Below, one piece after another: positions 51,764 through 59,400 of a stretch of DNA of 64,000 bases. The DNA is taken from positions 90,553-154,552 of the forward strand of contig JAJTCH010000004.1 of assembly GCA_021323225.1 (NCBI GenBank), read 5' to 3'. The translations under genes were made by a program, and so were the position numbers. The first letter of the stretch is position 1. The number at the start of each line of letters is the position of its first letter. This stretch comes from Rickettsiaceae bacterium (GTDB lineage: Bacteria > Pseudomonadota > Alphaproteobacteria > Rickettsiales > UBA1997). Below the pieces are notes generated by a model, which saw nothing but the letters and a program-made list of their open reading frames with translations, did not search any database and was not told the origin of the DNA.

Positions 51764-52822
51764 ATGGTTAACAATTCGAAACAAAATACATCTAAACAAG
51801 ACAAGGATAAAAAATCTGCATCTAGTTCAGGAGAAGAAGAAAAAAATTCATCAAGTTCTTCTATAACTACTGCTGGCTCTTCAACTTCATTAGGAGAAAG
51901 TAATAGCCAGAAAATTAAAGAGGCTGGACAACATGATAACAGCAGCAAAAAATCTCAGCCAGCCGCAGAAGATGAAGGTGATGATGAGAAAGAAGATCAA
52001 AATGAGTATGAAAACCAGCGCTTAAATCAAAGCCAAAATGAAAATTTGGGAGGACATTTCTCAAACCAGGAGAGAAGTGGTTCTGCAAGTAATTACGGAA
52101 GAAGCGGCTCTCAAAATAATTATGAAGATAATTATGGAGCAAGCGGCTCTTCTAGCAATTTCGGAAGAAACAACTCTCAGGACAATTATGAAAATAATTA
52201 TGCCAGAGGAAGTTCTCGAAATAATTATGAAGGAAATGAAGGATCAAGACAACAACGCGGATCTTCTTCTCAAAGATCAGAAAGCAGAAATTATGGTGGC
52301 AGACAAGAAGCAAATTTTGGATCTGGCGGCAATTACGGATCTCGCAATTTTGATTATGATGACAGTTATGGAAATTATGGCAGAGGCTATAGCAACCAAG
52401 ATGATGATTCAGGAAGATATAGCACAAGAAACCGTGACCAATTCTCTTCTTTAGGTAGACCTGGTCGCCAAGATGACAATCGTTACAATGATTTTGATGA
52501 CGATAATTACGGCAGAGGAGGAAGGGGATGGATAGGAGATCCTAGAAGAGAGCGTGAAACCAGCTTTAACAGACGCGGTTATGACCAAGATTATGCCGAC
52601 AATAATCAACGCTCTGCACGCTATAGAAATGAAGAACATGATCAAAGAGGCAGTGATCAATATTCTAGATTAGGCAATTATCGTGATCATGATGATTATG
52701 ATAACTATGATGACGAAAGACAGTCCGATAGAAAACGCTTTTATTCTAATGACCGCAGAAGAGATTCTTATCCGGATTATCAATCCGATAGAAAACAAAG
52801 AAAAAATTCCAGACGCTGGTAA
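51764..52822 (+). CDS. Gly/Asn/Ser/Tyr-rich low-complexity protein
   Basis: 352 aa, intrinsically disordered by composition. The N-terminal 100 residues are Ser/Lys/Glu-rich. Then come repeats such as 'SASNYGRSGSQNNYEDNYG' and 'SRNNYEGNEG', and the C-terminal 100 residues are Arg/Asp-rich. Regularly spaced Tyr and Arg are the 'stickers' found in proteins that phase-separate; that is inference. GGAGG precedes the ATG. Two other frames are also open over parts of it because of its repetitive codons, but composition and binding site favour this one. Confidence 0.75.
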   Translation: MVNNSKQNTSKQDKDKKSASSSGEEEKNSSSSSITTAGSSTSLGESNSQKIKEAGQHDNSSKKSQPAAEDEGDDEKEDQNEYENQRLNQSQNENLGGHFSNQERSGSASNYGRSGSQNNYEDNYGASGSSSNFGRNNSQDNYENNYARGSSRNNYEGNEGSRQQRGSSSQRSESRNYGGRQEANFGSGGNYGSRNFDYDDSYGNYGRGYSNQDDDSGRYSTRNRDQFSSLGRPGRQDDNRYNDFDDDNYGRGGRGWIGDPRRERETSFNRRGYDQDYADNNQRSARYRNEEHDQRGSDQYSRLGNYRDHDDYDNYDDERQSDRKRFYSNDRRRDSYPDYQSDRKQRKNSRRW

Positions 52823-52830
52823 ATAAATAA

Positions 52831-52881
52831 AAAAGCCTCTTCGAAATTTCAGGCATTGACTGAATTTGAAGAGGCTTTTTT
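52831..52881 (+). terminator. Terminator of the low-complexity gene
   Basis: AAAAGCCTCTTC pairs with GAAGAGGCTTTT around a 25-nt partly paired loop, followed by Ts. Confidence 0.8.
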
Positions 52882-52993
52882 ACAAAAAATTTATCTCCCC
52901 CCTACCCTGTTGCGATAGAAATTTTATCCCTCTCTCCTCATAATTTCCCATGCTTAAATTTATTAACCTTATCAATCTCAAAAGGAGAAAATT

Positions 52994-53296
52994 ATGACTA
53001 AAAACTTAGCAAATGACTACAGCGATTCGAAACATAACTACAACCAAAAAGAATCAAAAGTAACTGAAACAGTAAGAGACGCAGCTAAACAACTTTCCGA
53101 AAGCAATATCCAAGAAATTCTTTCTAGAGTTCTAGAAGATTTTGGCAAATTCTTGGAAGAAAAAAAGGATGATATTACCGAAAAAGCAAGTGAATGCACA
53201 GGAAAAGTTCGTGGCAAAATCAAAGATCATCCGCTTTTGGCAATTGCAGGTGCTGCAGCAATTGGGGCAATAATCGGCGCATTACTTAGAAAGTAA
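52994..53296 (+). CDS. DUF883/ElaB-YqjD-like membrane-anchored protein
   Basis: 100 aa. A charged helical part ('NIQEILSRVLEDFGKFLEEK') is followed by 'KVRGKIKDHPLLAIAGAAAI' and a Gly-zipper helix 'GAIIGALLRK'. This is the DUF883 layout; E. coli ElaB and YqjD are tail-anchored and bind ribosomes in stationary phase. AAGGAG lies before the ATG. It is 6 bp upstream of the next membrane protein gene. Confidence 0.88.
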   Translation: MTKNLANDYSDSKHNYNQKESKVTETVRDAAKQLSESNIQEILSRVLEDFGKFLEEKKDDITEKASECTGKVRGKIKDHPLLAIAGAAAIGAIIGALLRK

Positions 53297-53302
53297 AATT
53301 TT

Positions 53303-53638
53303 ATGAAAATATCAGGAATTATTTTTACAGTTCTAGCATCAATTTCTTTGCTTTTTGCAATAGCTTTTTTTATCGCCGGTTCCCTGATTTTTGCCTTCGT
53401 GCAATTCTACCAATATATCTTTGGTATAGGAGAATTCTGGCTGGCTTTGCTGATTTTCATCCCAAGTATTTTTCTTTTTTCTTACGGTGCGCTGTACGGA
53501 ATAAAGGAAATATTTATGGGAGGATTGGGGCATGACAAAAAAAACAAAGGAATGAATTTGAGTACGAAGTTTTTCTTAAGCGTTTTGCTTTATGAGCTTT
53601 CAAAGCTTTTTATAAAGACAAACAACAAGAAAAAATAA
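53303..53638 (+). CDS. Small membrane protein
   Basis: 111 aa with two strong membrane segments ('IIFTVLASISLLFAIAFFIA' and 'WLALLIFIPSIFLFSYGALY') and a basic tail. Not recognised as a family; it is in the position often held by phage-holin-like or YqjE/DUF1469-like partners of DUF883 genes. It forms an operon with the preceding gene. Confidence 0.6.
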   Translation: MKISGIIFTVLASISLLFAIAFFIAGSLIFAFVQFYQYIFGIGEFWLALLIFIPSIFLFSYGALYGIKEIFMGGLGHDKKNKGMNLSTKFFLSVLLYELSKLFIKTNNKKK

Positions 53639-53640
53639 CG

Positions 53641-53676
53641 GTTTAGGATCAAGCAAATGATTGTTTGGTCCTAAAC
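53641..53676 (+). terminator. Hairpin after the small membrane protein gene
   Basis: GTTTAGGA and TCCTAAAC form an 8-bp stem, extended by AAGCAAA/TTGTTT inside. It starts 3 bp after the stop and probably ends the DUF883 operon. A U-run is lacking. Confidence 0.5.
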
Positions 53677-53757
53677 TCATAAATCAAAGTAAAGAGGCAA
53701 AAATAATTTTTGGGCCGACCAATAATTGGTTTGGTTTTAACTTAAAATTTTCATTTT

Positions 53758-54414
53758 ATGACCACAAAAAATCTCCCTAATTCCTTAAGATTCATGAAAA
53801 AAGAACATGAGGAAATCACTTCTTACGAAACGGTTTCTGACATGGAAATCCTTGAGGAAACAATCACCACCACAGGCACCAACAAGAAAGTTATTGATGA
53901 CAATATCTACCGCAAGATGGCCATCAATTTTACTAATTTCTCATTGCAGATTTTCTGCCTTTTGTTTCTGGTTGGTTTTAGCATTGCCAGCCCTAGCGTT
54001 GCTTACGGAAAAGAATTTGGCAATTTAGGAAGATTTTTTATTTCTCAAAATACCTTCGCTCCCGGAACTGATGAAGGACCAGGCAGTAAAGCAACAGAAG
54101 GAGCCATTCAATCAAAGCCGGATGTTGGAGACATCAAAAGCTCAATTTATGTTCACGAAGATGAAAATAATCATTACTACGAATTGCGTTTTTCCGGAGT
54201 AAAAAAAGAAGATATTGGGGTTGGCATTGATAATGAAATCTTAACATTTTCTACCGCAAACAAGATAGTCAATACTGACCAGAAAAGCCCATCTTCTAAC
54301 CTGGTTTATTCAATATTGCTTGGTGAATATGACAAAACCAAACAAGTGGATATCAAAAAACAGGATGAAAAAATCATCGTCAAACTAAGCAAGAAAAAAC
54401 CGCTTAAAAACTAA
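53758..54414 (+). CDS. Membrane-anchored Hsp20/alpha-crystallin-like protein
   Basis: 218 aa. A cytosolic N-region of 55 residues precedes one hydrophobic segment ('FSLQIFCLLFLVGFSIASPS'). Residues 130-215 are an Hsp20-like domain: 'YYELRFSGVKKEDIGVGIDN', 'EILTFSTANK' and 'IIVKLSKKKP'. The usual C-terminal I-x-I motif is missing. Orientation suggests that the chaperone domain faces the periplasm. Small heat-shock proteins are normally cytosolic, so this topology is unusual. It is 19 bp upstream of the PfpI-like gene. Confidence 0.75.
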   Translation: MTTKNLPNSLRFMKKEHEEITSYETVSDMEILEETITTTGTNKKVIDDNIYRKMAINFTNFSLQIFCLLFLVGFSIASPSVAYGKEFGNLGRFFISQNTFAPGTDEGPGSKATEGAIQSKPDVGDIKSSIYVHEDENNHYYELRFSGVKKEDIGVGIDNEILTFSTANKIVNTDQKSPSSNLVYSILLGEYDKTKQVDIKKQDEKIIVKLSKKKPLKN

Positions 54415-54433
54415 TTAATTTAATGGAGAAAAT

Positions 54434-55015
54434 ATGATATTTGGAAAAGAGGAAAATGATAATTACTTAATTGCGCCAATTCCTGAGCGGCTAAGAAAAA
54501 ATAAAAGAATCGCCATCATAACAGGTGACAAGGTGGAAGATTTGGAATTTTTTTATCCCTATTACCGCTTTAGCGAAGCTGGATATGAGGTGGATGTTAT
54601 AACAATTGACGGAGGTGCATTTGAAGGCAAAAAGGGCCTTGGTTTAAAAAATTCAAAATCAATTGATGAGGCAGTTCCGGATAATTACGAATTGCTATAT
54701 TTACCAGGAGGAAAAGCTCCTGATGATTTGCGCAAAAATGAAAAAGTTTTGAAATTTGTGCGCTATATGGCAAATAGCGGAAAAGTTATTGCTTCAATTT
54801 GCCATGGGGCGCAAATATTGATTGCCGCTGATCTGGTTAAGGGCAAAGAAATTGCCGCCTGGCCGGAGATGAGAGATGAAGTTGAAGGAGCGGGCGCAGT
54901 TTTTGCTGATGAAGCCCTGAAAAAAGACGGGCAATTCATAACCGCAAGAAAACCGGGCGATTTGCATCGTCATCTTTATGGAATTCTGGAGCGCTTGAAT
55001 GAGCAAAAAGAATAA
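54434..55015 (+). CDS. DJ-1/PfpI-family protein
   Basis: 193 aa. 'IAIITGDKVEDLEFFYPYYR' begins the fold with the conserved Glu, and the nucleophile elbow is 'ASICHGAQILIAADLVKGKE' with the catalytic Cys-His. 'AVFADEALKKDGQFITARKP' follows as in PfpI/YhbO. Members are glyoxalase- or deglycase-like proteins or protein-quality factors. Cytosolic. Its 3' end overlaps the next gene by 17 bp. Confidence 0.9.
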   Translation: MIFGKEENDNYLIAPIPERLRKNKRIAIITGDKVEDLEFFYPYYRFSEAGYEVDVITIDGGAFEGKKGLGLKNSKSIDEAVPDNYELLYLPGGKAPDDLRKNEKVLKFVRYMANSGKVIASICHGAQILIAADLVKGKEIAAWPEMRDEVEGAGAVFADEALKKDGQFITARKPGDLHRHLYGILERLNEQKE

Positions 55016-55448
55016 AATGAGCGATATTGAAAAGCTGGCGGTCTTTTCAGGCAAATTTGCCGGAAGCACGCCAGCTTTCATTACTGCATTGTTGGCCATT
55101 ATCATATGGCTGATGCTTGGACCTTTTTTTAATTATTCCGACACTTGGCAATTGGTGATCAATACCACCACATCAATTGTAACCTTCCTGATGGTTTTTC
55201 TAATACAGCGATCGCAAAATAAAGACTCTTCCGCGATCCATCTAAAGTTAAATGAATTAATAGCTTCCCTAAAAGGCCCAAGCAACCGGCTGGTTGATGT
55301 TGAGCATATGTCAGAAGAAGAGCTAAGAATATTGAGCAAATATTTTACCCGTCTCAGCAAAATGGCTTCCAAAGAAAGAGACATTTCAGAATCGCATTCA
55401 ATTGAAAAAGCAAAAGATTTGAATCTGAAAAAGGAAATTAAGAGATAG
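54999..55448 (+). CDS. Low-affinity iron permease-family membrane protein
   Basis: 149 aa. 'MSDIEKLAVFSGKFAGSTPA' followed by 'ITALLAIIIWLMLGPFFNYS' and 'TSIVTFLMVFLIQRSQNKDS' with 'AIHLKLNELI' is the conserved Iron_permease (PF04120) sequence. Two membrane helices are visible. The name comes from a yeast homologue; transport by bacterial members is unproven. It overlaps the PfpI-like gene and closes the stress block. Confidence 0.88.
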   Translation: MSKKNKMSDIEKLAVFSGKFAGSTPAFITALLAIIIWLMLGPFFNYSDTWQLVINTTTSIVTFLMVFLIQRSQNKDSSAIHLKLNELIASLKGPSNRLVDVEHMSEEELRILSKYFTRLSKMASKERDISESHSIEKAKDLNLKKEIKR

Positions 55449-55520
55449 ATTCTTTGTCTGGAATCTACCCACTTTCCTCATGGACAGTGGCTATTTATGA
55501 TATTTCTATATAGCCAAACC

Positions 55521-55681
55521 GTCACTAAAGGAGAGTAGTATACGCAGCCAGCGATGCGGCAATCCAGGAAATTTGATAAGAGATTAAAAAATTAAAACTA
55601 AATTTGGATTTAAGAATGAGTCCAAAATTAAGACCTCTGGATTGACGCATCGCTGGCTGCATATGCTCATCTCTGGTGACG
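55521..55681. mobile_element. 161-bp MITE-like element with terminal inverted repeats
   Basis: The ends CGTCAC and GTGACG are inverted. Inner arms 55,540-55,568 and 55,637-55,665 pair over 29 bp with only a few mismatches, sharing GCAGCCAGCGATGCG and CAATCCAG. The 68-bp centre is AT-rich and non-coding. No transposase is present. It could be a non-autonomous transposon or a large RNA hairpin. It lies 43 bp before the LpxR start. Confidence 0.6.
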
Positions 55682-55723
55682 GCGATGTTTATTAGAACAA
55701 TAACAAATTAATATTGCCCTAAT

Positions 55724-56785
55724 ATGAAAATATTTTTCTTCACAATATTTCTTGTTTTTGCTTCGCAGGCTGCTGCCCAGGAATTACCGGAATTGGAAAC
55801 AGTGCCAGCACAAGCGGCTCCACAAATGGTTCCTGATGAAAATGGCAATGCCAAGAAAATCGTCGAAGATGACAAAGGTGTTTTTAGCGTCATATTGGAA
55901 AATGATCTTTTCACCGGCACTGACCGGGCCTATACCAATGGCGTTAGATTTTCCTACACCTCCTCTGAACAAGGTATGCCACGCTTTATTAGACATGCTT
56001 CTTCCTATCTGCCACTTTTAAACCCGGAAGGAAAAAAACGCATTAGCATTGCTGCCGGGCAAAATATGTTCACGCCAAGCGACATTACAAAAAGCCAATT
56101 TCTGGATGATGATTTCCATTATGCCGGATGGCTATATGGCTCACTGGGAATTATTTCCGATTCAGGCAGTGTGCTTGATAGCGCCGTTTTAACCGCAGGC
56201 GTTATTGGCCCTTCCGCAAAAGCCGAGCAAACCCAAAAATATATCCACAAAATAGTAAATAGCCCGCAACCGAAAGGATGGCACAATCAAATCAAAGACC
56301 AGGCGGGAATTAATTTTTCCTATGAACGAAAATGGCGGGAAATTTTTGCCTCAAATTTATTTGGAGCAGGCTTTGATGTAATACCGCATGCAGGGATAAA
56401 TTTAGGAAATGTTAACACCAATATTTTAACCGGCGCTACAATACGCCTTGGCTACGACCTGCCATCTGATTACGGCCCACCACGCATTCGCCCCACTCTA
56501 TCGGGCTCGGATTTTTTCATTCCCACCCAAAAACTTTCCGGATATTTATTTTCAACAATTGAAGTAAGAGCAGTTGCAAGAGACATTTTCCTCGATGCCG
56601 ACACTAAAACCCACAGCAATAGCCTTGATAAAAAAATCATCGTAGGAAACTGGCAATCCGGCGCAACCCTAACCTACAAAGACGCCCGCCTCTCCTACAC
56701 CCATGTCGTCTTCACCAGACAATTCCAGGGCCAAAAGGAAAAATATACGCAATTTGGCGGAGTGACTCTTTCTTATCGGTTTTGA
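55724..56785 (+). CDS. LpxR-family lipid A deacylase
   Basis: 353-aa outer-membrane enzyme that removes the 3'-acyloxyacyl group of lipid A. Signal peptide 1-19 ('AAAQ'), then a Pro/Ala/Gln linker. The family start 'VILENDLFTGTDRAYTNGVR' carries the catalytic Asn60-Asp61 equivalents and the Ca-binding Asp. 'DDFHYAGWLYGSLGI' and the C-terminal 'YTQFGGVTLSYRF' complete the barrel. It could modify surface lipopolysaccharide and lower host recognition. It stands alone after the MITE-like element. Confidence 0.9.
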   Translation: MKIFFFTIFLVFASQAAAQELPELETVPAQAAPQMVPDENGNAKKIVEDDKGVFSVILENDLFTGTDRAYTNGVRFSYTSSEQGMPRFIRHASSYLPLLNPEGKKRISIAAGQNMFTPSDITKSQFLDDDFHYAGWLYGSLGIISDSGSVLDSAVLTAGVIGPSAKAEQTQKYIHKIVNSPQPKGWHNQIKDQAGINFSYERKWREIFASNLFGAGFDVIPHAGINLGNVNTNILTGATIRLGYDLPSDYGPPRIRPTLSGSDFFIPTQKLSGYLFSTIEVRAVARDIFLDADTKTHSNSLDKKIIVGNWQSGATLTYKDARLSYTHVVFTRQFQGQKEKYTQFGGVTLSYRF

Positions 56786-56808
56786 AAAATAATTTGGCTA
56801 TTTTCTTA

Positions 56809-57303
56809 CTAAAAGCAGTTAACAACGAAGAAGAAACCCACAAAAAGAGTAAGACCTAGAACTACCAAAAGCGGAAGTGTGAGTAATATAGCCAAAAAAA
56901 AGTTTTTATTTTTTCTACAATTCCATGTTTCGAGACAACCTTTTATTCCAAAGAGGTAGAGGGAGTTGTAGGTATTATATAATAACAACAAGTCTGCACG
57001 ATCACCAATTATTGAATGATGTAAAATAAAAAACGCTAGGACGGATATTAAAATAAATGGAATTCCAATAACAAGAATCATTTTCCAAGAAAGAAGTCTC
57101 GATAGAGGAATTATAAGCAACAATCCAATATGCAGCCAAACAATGCCTCCAGAAGAAATTAAGCATCCCTTCTTACCAAAGGATAAGATTAGAAATTCCG
57201 AAGCAAAAAATAGAAAAACTGGTAATAAAATAAAAAGCTCCACGCTCAATAAGAATGTCTTTAGCTTTATCTTATCTTGGAAATTAATTTTAAGAAATTT
57301 CAT
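56809..57303 (-). CDS. Membrane immunity-like protein of orphan CDI module (paralogue 1)
   Basis: 164 aa with about four membrane segments. It is clearly related to the protein at 58,148-58,648: both share 'MKF.K', 'LLIIPLSRLLSWK'-like, 'LYLFGIKG..E.W..RK' and 'FVGFFF..NC'. The ATG overlaps the stop of a toxin-tail remnant ending 'IQGKQ', the same ending that precedes the paralogue. This arrangement is typical of CdiI immunity genes behind CdiA C-terminal modules. The toxin it would neutralise is mostly lost here. Membrane immunity proteins often guard against pore-forming or membrane-active toxins. Confidence 0.65.
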   Translation of the reverse strand: MKFLKINFQDKIKLKTFLLSVELFILLPVFLFFASEFLILSFGKKGCLISSGGIVWLHIGLLLIIPLSRLLSWKMILVIGIPFILISVLAFFILHHSIIGDRADLLLLYNTYNSLYLFGIKGCLETWNCRKNKNFFLAILLTLPLLVVLGLTLFVGFFFVVNCF

Positions 57304-57444
57304 TGCTTACCTTGTATTGTTAAATTCCCGTGGAAAATGAGGTGATATTTGCAGCGACTTTTGCTGCTCCGTGATAGGATCTTGAGGTGGTGTGGTGGTA
57401 TTGGTTTAGGGTGTCGCTGGTGATTGTTAGGTTGTTGATGGGGT
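57300..57444 (-). pseudogene. Orphan cdiA fragment joined to a toxin tail
   Basis: Reads 'NLTITSDTLNQYHHTTSRSY' and 'HGAAKVAANITSFSTGI', a diverged copy of the main protein's 'YHGIAKVGANITSFSMGM' region, then a stop. In another frame the last codons give 'LTIQGKQ' with a TGA that overlaps the next gene's ATG. So a haemagglutinin piece was spliced to the last codons of a toxin. 57,445-57,504 shows nothing further. Confidence 0.6.
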
Positions 57445-57504
57445 TGGATTTATAAGTAGAATTGATCTTTTTTACCTATTTTTTTGCTTATTTTTGCTCT
57501 ATTG

Positions 57505-58092
57505 CTAATCTTCAAAGCACTGAGGACCAATAACTCCTCCGCCATATTCCAACACTATGTTGTTTTTGTAATAAATGAAATCGCAGTCGTTACTAAACTT
57601 TTTGATCTCTTCTTCTGTAAGATCTTTATCAAAAACTACATAAAAATACATTCCCATCCCTCTTCTTTTAAAACCTACTTGAAGACCTTGTCTAAGGATA
57701 TTATTGCTTATCGAGATACAATTAGCTGCTTTTAATTTCTTTCTAAGAGTTTTTATAGTCTCATTATTCCAACCTAATTCAGAAATTATTTTATTAAGAG
57801 AATCTTTGTTTTCATCTGAGCTGTGAAAACAATCACCATTTGCACATAGATGATCTATGCCATTCCATTTGTATTCTATGGAAACTTTAATTTTGCCATT
57901 GTCGGTTATTGATTCGAAATAGTGTTTTAAATCAGTAATTTCTTCTTTATGTATTTCATAATTTTTCTTCAATGATTCCTTAAGTGGCTGTGATGGCCAC
58001 ATTGCAACAGCAATAACGAGTATTATTGCAACTAAAAGTAAGACAAACGCCAAAGCAATAATTTTTATCAATTTTTTATAATTTATGCTCAT
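57505..58092 (-). CDS. Membrane-anchored immunity-like protein of orphan CDI module
   Basis: 195 aa. One N-terminal membrane segment ('IIALAFVLLLVAIILVIAVA'), then a soluble domain of about 160 residues with four cysteines ('HLCANGDCFHS', 'AANCISI', 'SNDCDFIYY', 'GPQCFED') that would lie in the periplasm. No family recognised. Its ATG overlaps by four bases the stop of a short toxin-tail remnant, so the immunity role is inferred from position. It could also be an unrelated cargo gene. Confidence 0.55.
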   Translation of the reverse strand: MSINYKKLIKIIALAFVLLLVAIILVIAVAMWPSQPLKESLKKNYEIHKEEITDLKHYFESITDNGKIKVSIEYKWNGIDHLCANGDCFHSSDENKDSLNKIISELGWNNETIKTLRKKLKAANCISISNNILRQGLQVGFKRRGMGMYFYVVFDKDLTEEEIKKFSNDCDFIYYKNNIVLEYGGGVIGPQCFED

Positions 58093-58147
58093 GATCTATT
58101 TACTTTACCTTGATATAATGGATCTGGGCTTTTGGGGCAACATTCTG
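58089..58147 (-). pseudogene. Toxin-tail remnant
   Basis: Nineteen codons 'QLAECCPKSPDPLYQGKVNR' S stop, directly coupled to the next start (ATGA). It begins at the end of the preceding immunity-like gene. Only the tail of a former CdiA-CT seems to remain. Confidence 0.4.
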
Positions 58148-58648
58148 CTAATTGAAAAAATGATTAATACAGTTAGCTATAAAGAAAAAGCCAACAAAAG
58201 CTGTAATTCCTAGGATCACAAGAAGTGGAGAAGTAAGTAGAATGGACAATATAACTCTTTTTTCTTTTCTAAATTTCCATATTTCAAATAGACCCTTGAT
58301 TCCAAAGAGGTAAAGACAGTGATAGGCTCCGATTAACATAAAACCATCAATTATTGGTATTCCAAATGGAATATGAAAAATGAAGGATATTATTTCTATT
58401 GGTAAAAAAAATAGAACGATGAAACAGATTTGCTTCCATGAAATTAATCTCTCTAATGGAATTATGAATAGTAGGCCAAGATGCAATCCAACAACAGCAG
58501 ATGTCATGTCATAGCACACGTTTTTACCGATAACACTCCACTCTCTTGTGGAAAACAAAAGACTTGGCAACACAATAAACAGCCCAATTAATAATACCCA
58601 AGTCCTTAGCTGTTCGCTAACATAAAATTCAGATTTAAAAAATTTCAT
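58148..58648 (-). CDS. Membrane immunity-like protein of orphan CDI module (paralogue 2)
   Basis: 166 aa with four membrane segments and the same conserved stretches as the protein at 56,809-57,303 ('GLHLGLLFIIPLERLISWK', 'YLFGIKGLFEIWKFRKEK'). The ATG overlaps the TGA of a toxin tail that ends 'LINQYLAIQGKQ'. The shared tail and shared immunity type show that one toxin-immunity pair was duplicated or arrived twice. Confidence 0.65.
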   Translation of the reverse strand: MKFFKSEFYVSEQLRTWVLLIGLFIVLPSLLFSTREWSVIGKNVCYDMTSAVVGLHLGLLFIIPLERLISWKQICFIVLFFLPIEIISFIFHIPFGIPIIDGFMLIGAYHCLYLFGIKGLFEIWKFRKEKRVILSILLTSPLLVILGITAFVGFFFIANCINHFFN

Positions 58649-58760
58649 TGCTTACCTTGTATTGCTAGATATTGGTTTATTAATGATTGATAATCTGGTC
58701 TACCTTGCTGATTTGTTGAGAGCGTTTCTTGTAGTACTTCCGGTGTTTATATCAAGTTTG
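58645..58760 (-). pseudogene. CdiA-CT toxin tail remnant
   Basis: Reads 'EVLQETLSTNQQGRPDYQSL' and 'INQYLAIQGKQ' then TGA overlapping the next ATG. Upstream the frame breaks, and 'NYPHKLDINTG' in a second frame may be its continuation. The main cdiA product and the other orphan tail end in a comparable helix ('EDILRQYLK', 'DDILKQHLR'). Confidence 0.55.
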
Positions 58761-58802
58761 TGTGGATAATTTGGTGTTGTAGTTGGGTTGTTGGACCCTT
58801 TT

Positions 58803-59399
58803 TTATTCATGTATATTTCTATATTTTCTACTACTACGCGTAATAATTTTAATATCATTCACAGATTTGCCACAATCTGTCTCTGGTCCTGTGCCGTTTT
58901 TAGGAAAGGCCAAAAATTCAACAGAATCTGCACTGAGCCATTTAGAATACTGACAGTTATCTGGCAGCATATAGTCGGATAAATTATGCTCATTTTTATT
59001 CTTAAGTGGTATTAGCGATACATGAGTTTTGCCATCTCTTGAACCATTCATATATTCAACTACAACATTCTTTTCATCTGGCGATATGTGAAATCCTTCC
59101 ACTTTCAAATCTTTTTCCGTAAGATAATGAGGAGGAGCTTTAAGAATTAATGAAATTGAAATTGTTATCGTAGCCAAATTTATTAAAAGGATCAAAAATC
59201 CATTCTTTTTCTTCTTAAATATTTTAACTACTCCAACTATTGCAAAAAATAGACAACCAATAAAACCAAAGGGACTATAAATAAAAACAAAGAAGCACAA
59301 TACCCTGCTATAGATAGCAATTGAGCTATTAAACAATAATAAAATAATTGAACATACTAAAGACCGCGAAATATTATTAGATGATTTTTTATCGTTCAT
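58803..59399 (-). CDS. Membrane immunity-like protein of orphan CDI module
   Basis: 198 aa. About three membrane segments in the first 90 residues ('FIYSPFGFIGCLFFAIVGVV', 'LILLINLATITISISLIL'), then a soluble C-terminal domain with 'GFHISPDEKNVVVEYMNGSR' and two cysteines. Its ATG is 1 nt beyond the stop of the orphan cdiA fragment that ends 'ITRDDILKQHLR'. Immunity function is inferred from this position. Not related in sequence to the two paralogues on its left. Confidence 0.6.
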   Translation of the reverse strand: MNDKKSSNNISRSLVCSIILLLFNSSIAIYSRVLCFFVFIYSPFGFIGCLFFAIVGVVKIFKKKKNGFLILLINLATITISISLILKAPPHYLTEKDLKVEGFHISPDEKNVVVEYMNGSRDGKTHVSLIPLKNKNEHNLSDYMLPDNCQYSKWLSADSVEFLAFPKNGTGPETDCGKSVNDIKIITRSSRKYRNIHE

Positions 59400-59400
59400 A

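Noticed and set aside
52038..52454. A 138-codon plus-strand frame inside the Gly/Asn/Ser-rich gene
   Set aside because: It is a shadow caused by repetitive codons; the composition (Ile/Met/Glu runs) and the missing start site argue against it.
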